Shown here in pieces: positions 46,546 to 53,707 of a stretch of 64,000 bases of DNA. Under the pieces are notes generated by a model, which searched no databases, was not told the DNA's origin, and saw only the letters and a program-made list of their open reading frames with translations. The number at the start of each line of letters is the position of its first letter. Position 1 is the first letter of the stretch. Position numbers and translations under genes: made by a program. This DNA is from Bacteroidota bacterium (lineage in GTDB: Bacteria; Bacteroidota; Bacteroidia; Sphingobacteriales; Sphingobacteriaceae): the NCBI GenBank assembly GCA_023427985.1, contig JAEYZM010000029.1, forward strand, positions 124,001 through 188,000, written 5' to 3'.

Positions 46546-46965
46546 ATGATGCATGAAAAACCTAGTGTTGGAACCGTATTCCGACATAAGTTCTCGTATT
46601 CCCAAGATCAGGTCGATTTATTTGCACAAGTAACAGGCGACACCAATCCTTTACATATTGATGCAGAATATGCTGCTAAATCAATGTTTGGTCGCAGGAT
46701 TATGCATGGATATCTTGGTGGTTCAGTTTTCACAAAAATTTTCGGTACTCTATTTTGTGCTGAGGGTAATGTCTACATGAAACAAGAAATGCGTTTTTTA
46801 AAGCCCATGTTTGCCGATAAAGAATACGAAGCCGTGTTAACAGTGAAAGAAATAATCCCCGAGAAAAACAGAGCTATTATTGAAACGAACATCATCGACC
46901 CAGAAACCGGCGATATTACTACCACTGGAGAAGCAATGATGTATAATAAACTCTACTTTAATTGA
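46546..46965 (+). CDS. phaJ: (R)-specific enoyl-CoA hydratase, PhaJ/MaoC family
   Basis: The 139-residue single hot-dog domain has the hydratase-2 motif: FAQVTGDTNPLHIDAEYAAKSMFGRRIMHGYLGGS, with the Asp and His dyad in DTNPLHID. PhaJ hydrates trans-2-enoyl-CoA from beta-oxidation to (R)-3-hydroxyacyl-CoA, the PHA synthase substrate. It is divergent from phaEC. Two Met codons open the frame (46546 and 46549). The solute-binding protein gene follows after 26 bp. Confidence 0.9.
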   Translation: MMHEKPSVGTVFRHKFSYSQDQVDLFAQVTGDTNPLHIDAEYAAKSMFGRRIMHGYLGGSVFTKIFGTLFCAEGNVYMKQEMRFLKPMFADKEYEAVLTVKEIIPEKNRAIIETNIIDPETGDITTTGEAMMYNKLYFN

Positions 46966-46991
46966 ATTAACAAACCCTATAAACAAACAAT

Positions 46992-47858
46992 ATGAAGAAA
47001 ATTTACTTAAAATCATTTGCATTATTCCTATGTGTAATCCTCATGGGTATTAATGCATTAATGGCACAAAATCCCGATTCCTATGCTGCTGCATGGAGTT
47101 CTAAAACTGGAAAATTAAATGTTCAATATTTAAATAATTATCCCTACTCCTATGCCGATGAGGATGGTGAACCAGCGGGTATTGAAGTTGATATCATCAA
47201 GCAATTTGCAAAATGGTTAAAAGATAAAAAAGGTATAGATGTAACTGTGACTTTTGAGCGCTCTGATGATTTTGCAAAGTTTTATGAAAAAGTAAAAACA
47301 AATAAAAGCGTTTCTATTGGTGCTGGTTCAGTGACGGTAAGCCCTGAGAGAGCTAGAGAAGTTAAATTTTCTTCTCCATATTTAAAAAACAAACCTGTAC
47401 TGGTAACATCAATAATGAAACCAACACTAACAGATATAAGAAACATTTCAAAAGAATTCAATGGTTTAACTGCTGTGATTGTTAAAGGTTCAATTCACGA
47501 AAAATGGATTAAAAACATTAAAGACAATTATTGGCCTCAATTGCCAGTAGAATATGTAGAAACTCCAAATGTTGTAATTGATAAAATTTCAAACTCCGAA
47601 AAATATTTTGGATTCTTAGATCTGGTTAGTTATTGGGCTGCGATGCAAAAAGAACAAAAGCCAATCAAACTACACAGAACTAATTTGAACGAATCAGAAA
47701 ATTTTGGTTTTATTTTTCCAAAGAGTTCCGACTGGTCAAATGCCTTTAATGAATTCTTTGATGTTGGTTTGGGTTTCCCAGGAACAGATGCGTATTACGC
47801 AATTCTTAAAAAGCATTTAAGCACTGAAATTATTCCGGCTGTAGCAATTCAGTATTAG
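46992..47858 (+). CDS. Periplasmic solute-binding protein, family 3
   Basis: The 288-residue protein has a signal peptide (residues about 1-25, ending LMAQ). The mature part reads as a family 3 binding protein: LNVQYLNNYPYSYADEDGEPAGIEVDIIKQFAKWL at its start, ITVSPERAREVKFSSPYLK-like block, and YFGFLDLVSYWAAMQ. Such proteins bind amino acids or other small polar ligands for ABC uptake or as sensor domains. No permease or ATPase is adjacent. It may serve a distant transporter or act alone. It is 26 bp downstream of phaJ. Confidence 0.85.
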   Translation: MKKIYLKSFALFLCVILMGINALMAQNPDSYAAAWSSKTGKLNVQYLNNYPYSYADEDGEPAGIEVDIIKQFAKWLKDKKGIDVTVTFERSDDFAKFYEKVKTNKSVSIGAGSVTVSPERAREVKFSSPYLKNKPVLVTSIMKPTLTDIRNISKEFNGLTAVIVKGSIHEKWIKNIKDNYWPQLPVEYVETPNVVIDKISNSEKYFGFLDLVSYWAAMQKEQKPIKLHRTNLNESENFGFIFPKSSDWSNAFNEFFDVGLGFPGTDAYYAILKKHLSTEIIPAVAIQY

Positions 47859-47870
47859 TTGAATTTATTC

Positions 47871-47906
47871 AATAAAAAAGCGAATGAATTCATTCGCTTT
47901 TTTATT
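47871..47906. terminator. Perfect 36-bp palindromic bidirectional terminator
   Basis: An 18-bp arm, AATAAAAAAGCGAATGAA, is repeated as its exact complement with no loop (the centre is GAATTC). It sits between convergent genes and contains the stop codon of cdd (47902-47904). A and T runs on each side allow it to work for both strands. Confidence 0.88.
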
Positions 47907-48378
47907 GAATACCTTTGAAGTAAAAAGGCATTAAAGATTTAATTCCTTTTATCAACATTACCTGATTGGTGTTCGAATACAATAAATATTCAATTTCTTC
48001 ATCTTGTTTTTGTTCATATTCAGCCATAACTTGTAAACATGCACCACAAGGGCTAATAAATTCATTAAAACTAGCATCAGCATTTTGAGCCGACACAGCA
48101 ATTGCTTTTATGTTGCTTTTTGAATTCAATGAACCATAATAAAACAAGGCTACTCGCTCTGCACATAAGCCCGATGGAGAAGCAATATTCTCTTGATTAT
48201 TCCCTAATACTATTGAACCATCTTCCAATAACAATGCGGCGCCTACTTTAAATTTTGAATTAGGAGCATATGCATTTTCTCTACTCGATTTTGAAGCTTT
48301 TAACAGGTTCTGATACCTTTCATTTAATTCAGAGAAATCTAAAATCGAATAATTAATCGATAAACTTTTTTCCTTCAT
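47902..48378 (-). CDS. cdd: Cytidine deaminase
   Basis: The 158-residue protein has the zinc sites GLCAERVALFY (Cys-Ala-Glu) and SPCGACLQVM (PCxxC), and the substrate loop FKVGAAL and NQENIAS. It deaminates cytidine and deoxycytidine for pyrimidine salvage. It is longer than the usual 130-140 residues through an N-terminal extension of about 25 residues. The first 26 bp overlap the end of alkB on the same strand, so the extension may be a by-product of coupling. The stop lies inside the terminator palindrome. Confidence 0.92.
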   Translation of the reverse strand: MKEKSLSINYSILDFSELNERYQNLLKASKSSRENAYAPNSKFKVGAALLLEDGSIVLGNNQENIASPSGLCAERVALFYYGSLNSKSNIKAIAVSAQNADASFNEFISPCGACLQVMAEYEQKQDEEIEYLLYSNTNQVMLIKGIKSLMPFYFKGIQ

Positions 48379-49456
48379 GTATATTCAACCAATTGTTTAA
48401 TCTTTCATTCATTATTTTTTTCCAAAGAACTGGTACTAAAGATAGAATTACCATAGCTGGATATCCGTTTGGTAATTGTGGGCTTTCATTGTATTGTTTT
48501 AATACTTGATAATTTTTAGTGGAATACAGATGATGATCTGAATGCCTTTGCAATTGAAACAATAAATAATTACTTAATATAAAATTAGCATTCCAACTAT
48601 GTGTTGGATTAATTTTTTCATAATTATTTGTAGGACTAATCTTCCTAATTATTGCATAATGTTCAATATAGTTAACAGCCTCTAATAACGAAAAAGATAG
48701 AATTGCCTGAGCTATAATAAACACGACATACTGTAACGTGGATTCCGACCTTAGTATATATACAAGAAGTGTAGTAATTAAATAAAATAAACAGGTCCAT
48801 AGGATAGAATTATATACTTCATTGGTAAGAATAGTATTTTTCTTCTTTTTTAGTTTTAAATAGTCGGCTTCCAACTTTAATGCGTGTTTAAATCCTCCGA
48901 CCACACTCTGATACCAAAATGAATAATAACTCTGATTGTACTTACCCGTTGCGGGATCTAATTCAGTTCCAACATGTACATGATGTCCTCTATTATGTTC
49001 TACTGTAAAGTGCCCGTAAGCAACTTGTATTAGTAATAGTTTTGCGAAGAATTTGTCCAATTTATTGTTTTTATGCCCCAATTCATGTGCAACAACAATT
49101 CCAACTCCACCATTCATTATCATGGTATTCAAAATCAAAAGCACTAACTGAAGAATGCTTGGACTAGCATCTACAAAGTAGATAAATATTGCAATCATTA
49201 CTAAACTTTGAACAATTGCCCATGCGTACATTATGTATTTATAAAATTTATCTTCCGACTCAAGTTTTTCTTGATGTGAATCAAAATTTCCATCATCCGT
49301 TCCAACAATCGGATCAATTAGAGGAAGTAAAATGAAAATCAGAAAAGGTATTACGTATAATAAATAATCCGCTTTGAATATTAAAAACAAAGCAATAAAT
49401 ATTGGAATTACAAAAACTAATAGGTATCCAAACTTGTTAATCCTTCGTATTGTCAT
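48353..49456 (-). CDS. alkB: Alkane 1-monooxygenase (AlkB-type membrane di-iron hydroxylase)
   Basis: The 367-residue membrane protein has all AlkB histidine boxes: HELGH at 124-128, EHNRGHH at 153-159, LQRHSDHH at 302-309, and the signature NYIEHY at 262-267. Six hydrophobic helices are spread across residues 10-120 and 215-265. The enzyme inserts oxygen at the terminal carbon of medium- or long-chain alkanes. It needs rubredoxin and rubredoxin reductase, which are not in the window. The HYGL in characterised AlkB reads HYAI here. Fatty-acid hydroxylase activity is an alternative. It overlaps cdd by 26 bp. Confidence 0.92.
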   Translation of the reverse strand: MTIRRINKFGYLLVFVIPIFIALFLIFKADYLLYVIPFLIFILLPLIDPIVGTDDGNFDSHQEKLESEDKFYKYIMYAWAIVQSLVMIAIFIYFVDASPSILQLVLLILNTMIMNGGVGIVVAHELGHKNNKLDKFFAKLLLIQVAYGHFTVEHNRGHHVHVGTELDPATGKYNQSYYSFWYQSVVGGFKHALKLEADYLKLKKKKNTILTNEVYNSILWTCLFYLITTLLVYILRSESTLQYVVFIIAQAILSFSLLEAVNYIEHYAIIRKISPTNNYEKINPTHSWNANFILSNYLLFQLQRHSDHHLYSTKNYQVLKQYNESPQLPNGYPAMVILSLVPVLWKKIMNERLNNWLNIHEGKKFID

Positions 49457-49574
49457 GATTTAATTTCAATATAACATAATTTTTGATTTTTCGAATCTCA
49501 TTTTATTGTCATAATTAAAATTAAAAACAATTTTATTGGAAGAATGTTGTTAGTATTATAAGCATAATAGGTTA

Positions 49575-49592
49575 CCTGATTCCTCAATCAGG
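49575..49592. other. Small hairpin upstream of alkB
   Basis: CCTGATT pairs with AATCAGG around a four-base loop, followed by GTTTTGG on the plus strand. It lies between the end of the GIY-YIG gene and the alkB start, 20 bp from a second hairpin. It may be a terminator part or an RNA element of the alkB leader. Confidence 0.45.
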
Positions 49593-49600
49593 GTTTTGGT

Positions 49601-49993
49601 TTAGTTGTAGTTAAAACCCGGTTTTATAGCCGGGTTTTTTTGTGCCGATGTGTTGCTTTCTACGATCAATGCAGCTGTTAAATCGGTCCAATCTTTATTA
49701 TAGAATCGAATTAACTTTTCCTTCTGCATTCGCGTCCATTTGTTTATTATTTTAAATCGCTCTTTTAATAGAAAAACGTCATTATACTCCTCAAAATACA
49801 CCAATGACAATTTATTAATGGTCGATTCATCAAATAAATTTAAGTTCTGACTTAAATTTTTAGCAAAATAATTAATATCATCAGTGATTCCCACTTTTAT
49901 ATCCGATCTGTTCACATCGGTAATAAAATAGATATACCTAGCCGGGAAAACAGGTCCCTTTGTTAAAACGTTAAACTCTTTTTCTACTACCAT
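49601..49993 (-). CDS. GIY-YIG-like nuclease-domain protein (degenerate motif)
   Basis: The 130-residue protein has a recognisable GIY-YIG fold: ARYIYFITDVNRSDIKVGIT corresponds to the GIY...YIG region (the tripeptides have changed to YIY and KVGIT), LSLVYFEEYNDVFLLKERFK to the middle block, and KINKWTRMQKEKLIRF to the catalytic-helix block, ending YNKDWTDL. Single-domain bacterial members such as YhbQ are related. Altered catalytic residues leave activity doubtful. It is divergent from an XRE-S24 repressor, 87 bp away. Its last codons lie in a hairpin. Confidence 0.75.
   Translation of the reverse strand: MVVEKEFNVLTKGPVFPARYIYFITDVNRSDIKVGITDDINYFAKNLSQNLNLFDESTINKLSLVYFEEYNDVFLLKERFKIINKWTRMQKEKLIRFYNKDWTDLTAALIVESNTSAQKNPAIKPGFNYN
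49613..49638. terminator. Hairpin at the 3' end of the GIY-YIG gene
   Basis: AAAACCCGG (49613-49621) pairs with CCGGGTTTT (49630-49638) around an eight-base loop, with a long T run on the plus strand and a T4 run on the minus strand. It overlaps the last codons of the minus-strand gene, so it may be both coding and terminating. Confidence 0.6.
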
Positions 49994-49995
49994 GG

Positions 49996-50008
49996 CTAAA
50001 AATTTTAG
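49996..50008. promoter_or_regulatory. Candidate operator 1, CTAA-N5-TTAG, at the GIY-YIG start
   Basis: The 13-bp palindrome CTAAAAATTTTAG lies 2 bp in front of the GIY-YIG start codon. It shares the CTAA-N5-TTAG form with the element at 50051-50063. It is a plausible binding site for the divergently encoded XRE-S24 regulator. Confidence 0.4.
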
Positions 50009-50050
50009 TTGAATTATTAAATATTTTTACTAATTTTATACGCAATAATA

Positions 50051-50063
50051 CTAATATTTTTAG
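50051..50063. promoter_or_regulatory. Candidate operator 2, CTAA-N5-TTAG, before the XRE-S24 gene
   Basis: CTAATATTTTTAG lies 17 bp before the regulator ATG. Its centre is 55 bp from that of operator 1, about five helical turns, which would suit two bound dimers on the same DNA face. Confidence 0.4.
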
Positions 50064-50080
50064 CAAAACAAAATTAAAAC

Positions 50081-50869
50081 ATGAAAAAAATTAGTTCAAA
50101 TATTAAATTCTTAAGAAAAAAGAAGAATTTAACACAGCAACAATTTGCAGATATTCTTGGTATAAAACGCTCAATGGTAGGTGCTTATGAAGAAGATAGA
50201 GCAAGTCCAAAGATGGATAACACGAAGCAAATTGCTAATTATTTTGGCATTACTGTAGATGAACTTGTTTCTGAAAAAATAACCGACAAATGGATTGATG
50301 AAAAAGAAAAGCTACAAGCAAAAGAAAATGAGATAAAGGCTGGAAACTTGCGGATATTGAGCATTACTGTTGATAAGGATGATAATGAGAACATTGAATT
50401 AGTGCCCGTAAAAGCGAGTGCTGGATACGTAAATGGATATTCAGATCCAGAGTTTGTAAAAGAATTACCAAAATTCCATTTACCAATGTTAAAGGGTGGA
50501 ACCTTTAGAGCATTTGAGATTAAAGGCGATAGTATGTTGCCAATACAACCAGGAAGTATCGTAGTAGGCGAATATTTAGACGATTGGAAGCAGATCAAAT
50601 CGAACGATACCTATATAGTAGTAAGTAAAAATGAGGGTATTGTATACAAGAGAATCATTACGAAATCAAAAGAGAATAAATCTTTTGTAATGAAGTCCGA
50701 TAATAAAGTTTACGAACCATACAATATGGATCTAGATGAAATCTTAGAAATATGGAAAGCTAAGGCATATATAAGCACAACATTTCCTGAACCAGAACAA
50801 GAGATGAGTATTTCACAATTAACTAATATTATGCTTGAAATGCAGAAAAAAATAGACGGCATTAAATAA
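50081..50869 (+). CDS. XRE-family repressor with S24 (LexA-like) self-cleavage domain
   Basis: The 262-residue protein has a helix-turn-helix at about residues 5-60 (IKFLRKKKNLTQQQFADILG, RSMVGAYEEDRASP). After a linker comes a LexA/CI-type peptidase: possible cleavage site Ala114-Gly115 in KASAGY, nucleophile Ser151 in IKGDSMLP and general-base Lys190 in GIVYKRI. All parts for RecA-stimulated autocleavage appear present. It ends in a short coiled coil. Such repressors control phage, SOS or stress genes. No phage genes are nearby; the divergent GIY-YIG gene is the obvious target. Confidence 0.9.
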   Translation: MKKISSNIKFLRKKKNLTQQQFADILGIKRSMVGAYEEDRASPKMDNTKQIANYFGITVDELVSEKITDKWIDEKEKLQAKENEIKAGNLRILSITVDKDDNENIELVPVKASAGYVNGYSDPEFVKELPKFHLPMLKGGTFRAFEIKGDSMLPIQPGSIVVGEYLDDWKQIKSNDTYIVVSKNEGIVYKRIITKSKENKSFVMKSDNKVYEPYNMDLDEILEIWKAKAYISTTFPEPEQEMSISQLTNIMLEMQKKIDGIK

Positions 50870-50912
50870 GTTCATCACGTGCTTTGCCTCAAAACATTAG
50901 CACGAACATAGC

Positions 50913-52262
50913 TTATAGTAAAAAATACGAGCCCAAACCCAATACCAATAAGAACCCAATCGTATCGGTAAATGCGGTTAAGAAAATAGAGGAAGCTACA
51001 GCTGGATCAAATCCTAATTTTTCAAGGATGATAGGAACGGATGCTCCTACCGTGCCGGCAATAATTAAATTTCCAAGCATAGCCAAGAATACGACAACAC
51101 CTAACATTGGTGCATGGTTGTTAAATACGGCTACAATTGCGACGATGATACCAAAGAATATTCCATTAAATATTCCAACCAATACTTCTTTAGAAATAGT
51201 CTCCAAAACTTTAGAATCGGGAAGTGTATTTAATGATATACGACGAATAGTTACGGCTAAGGCTTGTGTACCTGCATTCCCTCCCATTCCAGCAATTATA
51301 GGCATAAATGTTGCCAGCAATGTGATTTTTTGTATGGTAGGTTGAAAAATATATACCACTGAACTTGCCATAAACGCTGTGAGCATATTAACTAGCAGCC
51401 ATGGTATTCTACTCTTGATCGCATCCTTCCAATTACCACTAAGCTCCTCTTCATCAGATACGTTCGCAATTTTTAAAATATCCTCTGTGGTCTCTTCTTC
51501 TAATACATCAATGACATCATCAAATGAAACGATACCTAATAATACTCGTTCAGAATCGACAACAGGTATACCTGGCAAATTATATTGCGACAATAACTTT
51601 GCTACTTCTTCCTGATCCGTATCTGCTTCAACATAAACCAAGTCTTCATCTAATAGATCAAATATTTTGACTTGAGGTTTTGCTTTGATAAGATTTTTTA
51701 GAGATACGGTACCAACAAGTTTATTAAAATCGTCAATAACATAAATGGCATAAAACGATTCAATTTCTTCGGACTGATGTGCAACCTCTTCAAGGGCATC
51801 TTTCTTTGTTAAAGCAAAATGCACCTTCACAATTTCTGTGGACATCAATCCACCTGCAGTATCTTCAGAATAATTTAATAGCTTTCGAATCTCCGCGGCA
51901 TCTTCCTCATCAATCCTATCTAGAATCTCATCTCTTTTTTCTTCCGATAACTGTGAGACAATATCTGTAGCATCGTCATATGATAACTCTTCTACAATAT
52001 TTGTTACTAAATCCTTGTTTAATGACTCCAATAACTTTTCAGGATGGGATTCGGGATCCATCTCAGAAATTGCTTCGGAAGCAATATCAACAGGTAGTAA
52101 ATTGATTAAAATTTGACGTTTAGAGTCCTTTAAAAGCTCTAATATCTTAGCGATTTCGGATGGATGTAATTCCTCCATAAACAATCGCAATTCTTGCTCA
52201 TTGCCTTCTAAAAGATCTTCAATCTTCTCTAAATCAAATAAGATATCATCGCGTTGTTTCAT
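50913..52262 (-). CDS. mgtE: Magnesium transporter MgtE
   Basis: I start at the ATG complementary to 52260-52262, behind AGCGAGG, giving 449 residues. A longer TTG start nine codons upstream is less likely. The MgtE N domain (superhelical, about 1-125; LHPSEIAKILELLKDSKRQILINLLP), two CBS domains (about 130-250; STEIVKVHFALTKKDALEEV and LVYVEADTDQEEVAKLLSQY), a plug helix and five C-terminal helices (MPIIAGMGGNAGTQALAVTIR, TDTIGFLLVLGLG) are all visible. It is a Mg2+-gated Mg2+ channel in the inner membrane. Confidence 0.95.
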   Translation of the reverse strand: MKQRDDILFDLEKIEDLLEGNEQELRLFMEELHPSEIAKILELLKDSKRQILINLLPVDIASEAISEMDPESHPEKLLESLNKDLVTNIVEELSYDDATDIVSQLSEEKRDEILDRIDEEDAAEIRKLLNYSEDTAGGLMSTEIVKVHFALTKKDALEEVAHQSEEIESFYAIYVIDDFNKLVGTVSLKNLIKAKPQVKIFDLLDEDLVYVEADTDQEEVAKLLSQYNLPGIPVVDSERVLLGIVSFDDVIDVLEEETTEDILKIANVSDEEELSGNWKDAIKSRIPWLLVNMLTAFMASSVVYIFQPTIQKITLLATFMPIIAGMGGNAGTQALAVTIRRISLNTLPDSKVLETISKEVLVGIFNGIFFGIIVAIVAVFNNHAPMLGVVVFLAMLGNLIIAGTVGASVPIILEKLGFDPAVASSIFLTAFTDTIGFLLVLGLGSYFLL

Positions 52263-52287
52263 AATTTTCGCCTCGCTAAAATACAAC

Positions 52288-52313
52288 AAAAAATCCCCTT
52301 TCGGGGATTTTTT
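52288..52313 (-). terminator. Terminator of the first paralogous lipoprotein gene
   Basis: AAAAAATCCCC pairs with GGGGATTTTTT around TTTC. It abuts the stop codon of the lipoprotein gene at 52314 and lies 26 bp before the mgtE start, so it separates the two units on the minus strand. Confidence 0.88.
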
Positions 52314-52925
52314 TTAAGGCTTTTGAACTTTAATATCGATAGTAATAGATCGCGTCAATGCATTTGTATTATCTATTTCTTTAACATAGAACATTCCCAA
52401 TTTGCCTGTTTCTAATTTGAAACCATAAACTTGTCCAACTTTCAATTTTGTAGCCTTACTTAATAATGTAGTATCGGTAAGATTTGCTTGAAGAATTGAA
52501 TCATTACCTAAGCCATTGAATGTCGACTGATTAATATTGAGTTTTAAGAAGCTTGTAACATTACGATCGGTCCAAGATTTAACTGCAAAATGAGGATTTT
52601 GATCTTGAACATTATTAAATACAATATCTGATGGAGATGCAATTACACTCGAATCGCCAGTCTGACTTCCGAAATAATAAATTAGGTCGATGTATTCTTG
52701 TTTTACATTTGCTCTTGATGTTAAATAGATAGAATCTTCTGATACGGAATAAAAGCTACCTAAACTTGGATTTGTTTGACCTCCCAATAATTTTGCTTGA
52801 TAAGTTACTAAATCAACGTATACTGGGCCTTTAGGTTCTGGAACTTCATCATTTTCCGAACATGAAACTATAAAAACTGATAATGTTAGGAGATAAAATA
52901 ATTTTTTAAAGTTGTTTAATTGCAT
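52314..52925 (-). CDS. Lipoprotein of unknown function, paralogue of the next upstream gene
   Basis: The 203-residue protein starts MQLNNFKKLFYLLTLSVFIVSCSEND; lipobox VSC (Cys22). The mature part aligns along its whole length with the protein encoded at 53008-53616: KLLGGQTNPSLGSFYSVSED, DLIYYFGSQTGDSS, SWTDRNVTSFLKLNINQSTF and ALTRSITIDIKVQKP have direct counterparts. It is probably beta-rich and membrane-anchored. I do not recognise the family. A terminator directly follows and another lies upstream, so it is monocistronic. Confidence 0.82.
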   Translation of the reverse strand: MQLNNFKKLFYLLTLSVFIVSCSENDEVPEPKGPVYVDLVTYQAKLLGGQTNPSLGSFYSVSEDSIYLTSRANVKQEYIDLIYYFGSQTGDSSVIASPSDIVFNNVQDQNPHFAVKSWTDRNVTSFLKLNINQSTFNGLGNDSILQANLTDTTLLSKATKLKVGQVYGFKLETGKLGMFYVKEIDNTNALTRSITIDIKVQKP

Positions 52926-52953
52926 ATTGGTAAGTTTAGAATGCTAATATAAA

Positions 52954-52985
52954 AAAAAAGAGTCCGAAAATTCGGACTCTTTTTT
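52954..52985 (-). terminator. Terminator of the second paralogous lipoprotein gene
   Basis: AAAAAAGAGTCCGAA pairs over 15 bp with its complement around two A residues. It lies 22 bp past the stop of the lipoprotein gene at 53008 and 28 bp before the next lipoprotein start. The pair is therefore not a simple operon. Confidence 0.9.
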
Positions 52986-53007
52986 ATAATTATCAATAAT
53001 TAAAAAA

Positions 53008-53616
53008 TTATTGTTGAACTTTCACGTTGATTGTGATTGAACGATCAAGACCTGTAGTACCTTCTACTGCTTGAACATGGAATAAACCTAACTTTCCAGC
53101 AGCAGTTTTGAATGCTACTACATTACCAGCAGCTAAAGTATTTACCATTGAAGCATTGATTGTTGCTGCATCAATAGTTTTTACTAATGAATCGTTAGCA
53201 GATGCAATAAAATCAGCAGCTGAAATGGTAGTTTTTACAAATTTAGTTGCATTCTTTGTTGTCCAAGTTGACAATGAAGTGTTGTTCGAATGTGCAGTTG
53301 CAACTGTAGTATCGTTTGGTGCACCCATTGATGCTTGATTTGCTGTTCCAAAGAAGTACACGAAATCTACGCTAGCTTGGATTGATGTAGACGCTCCAGC
53401 AGCTGAAGATGTAATTACGTTACCACTTGTAGTTGAAAAGAAGCTACCCAATGTACTATTCGTTTGGCCACCCATCATTCTAGCACTGAATGTGTTTGTA
53501 TTTCCATACGTTACTGTTGGAGTTGGAGTTGGTTCATCTTCTTCTTTCTCGCATGAAGTAAAACCAATGGATACTGCCATGCCTAACATTAATAAAAATC
53601 TAAAGTTCTTTTTCAT
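53008..53616 (-). CDS. Lipoprotein of unknown function, tandem paralogue
   Basis: The 202-residue protein starts MKKNFRFLLMLGMAVSIGFTSCEKEE, with lipobox FTSC (Cys22) and a following acidic/Pro-Thr linker (EDEPTPTPTVT). The core parallels its downstream paralogue: ARMMGGQTNSTLGSFFSTTSG, DFVYFFGTANQAS, TWTTKNATKFVKTTISAADF, GKLGLFHVQAVEGTTGLDRS and a closing SITINVKVQQ. It uses far more Ala, Thr and Ser than its paralogue, as expected of an abundant surface protein. The function is unknown. The gene has its own terminator. Confidence 0.85.
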   Translation of the reverse strand: MKKNFRFLLMLGMAVSIGFTSCEKEEDEPTPTPTVTYGNTNTFSARMMGGQTNSTLGSFFSTTSGNVITSSAAGASTSIQASVDFVYFFGTANQASMGAPNDTTVATAHSNNTSLSTWTTKNATKFVKTTISAADFIASANDSLVKTIDAATINASMVNTLAAGNVVAFKTAAGKLGLFHVQAVEGTTGLDRSITINVKVQQ

Positions 53617-53707
53617 AAAATTGTTTTTAATAAATTGTGTTTAATTAACGTAAAATTCTAAAATATTCTTTAGAAAACAAATCTAAAGTGAATTTATTTC
53701 AAGTTTT

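Noticed and set aside
50081..50869. Prophage remnant at the XRE-S24 gene
   Set aside because: No phage structural, lysis or integrase genes are nearby and base composition is like its neighbours.
50884..51345. Plus-strand open frame of 153 codons opposite mgtE
   Set aside because: The composition is Ile/Thr/Asn-rich as expected of an antisense frame, and MgtE transmembrane motifs on the other strand are clear.
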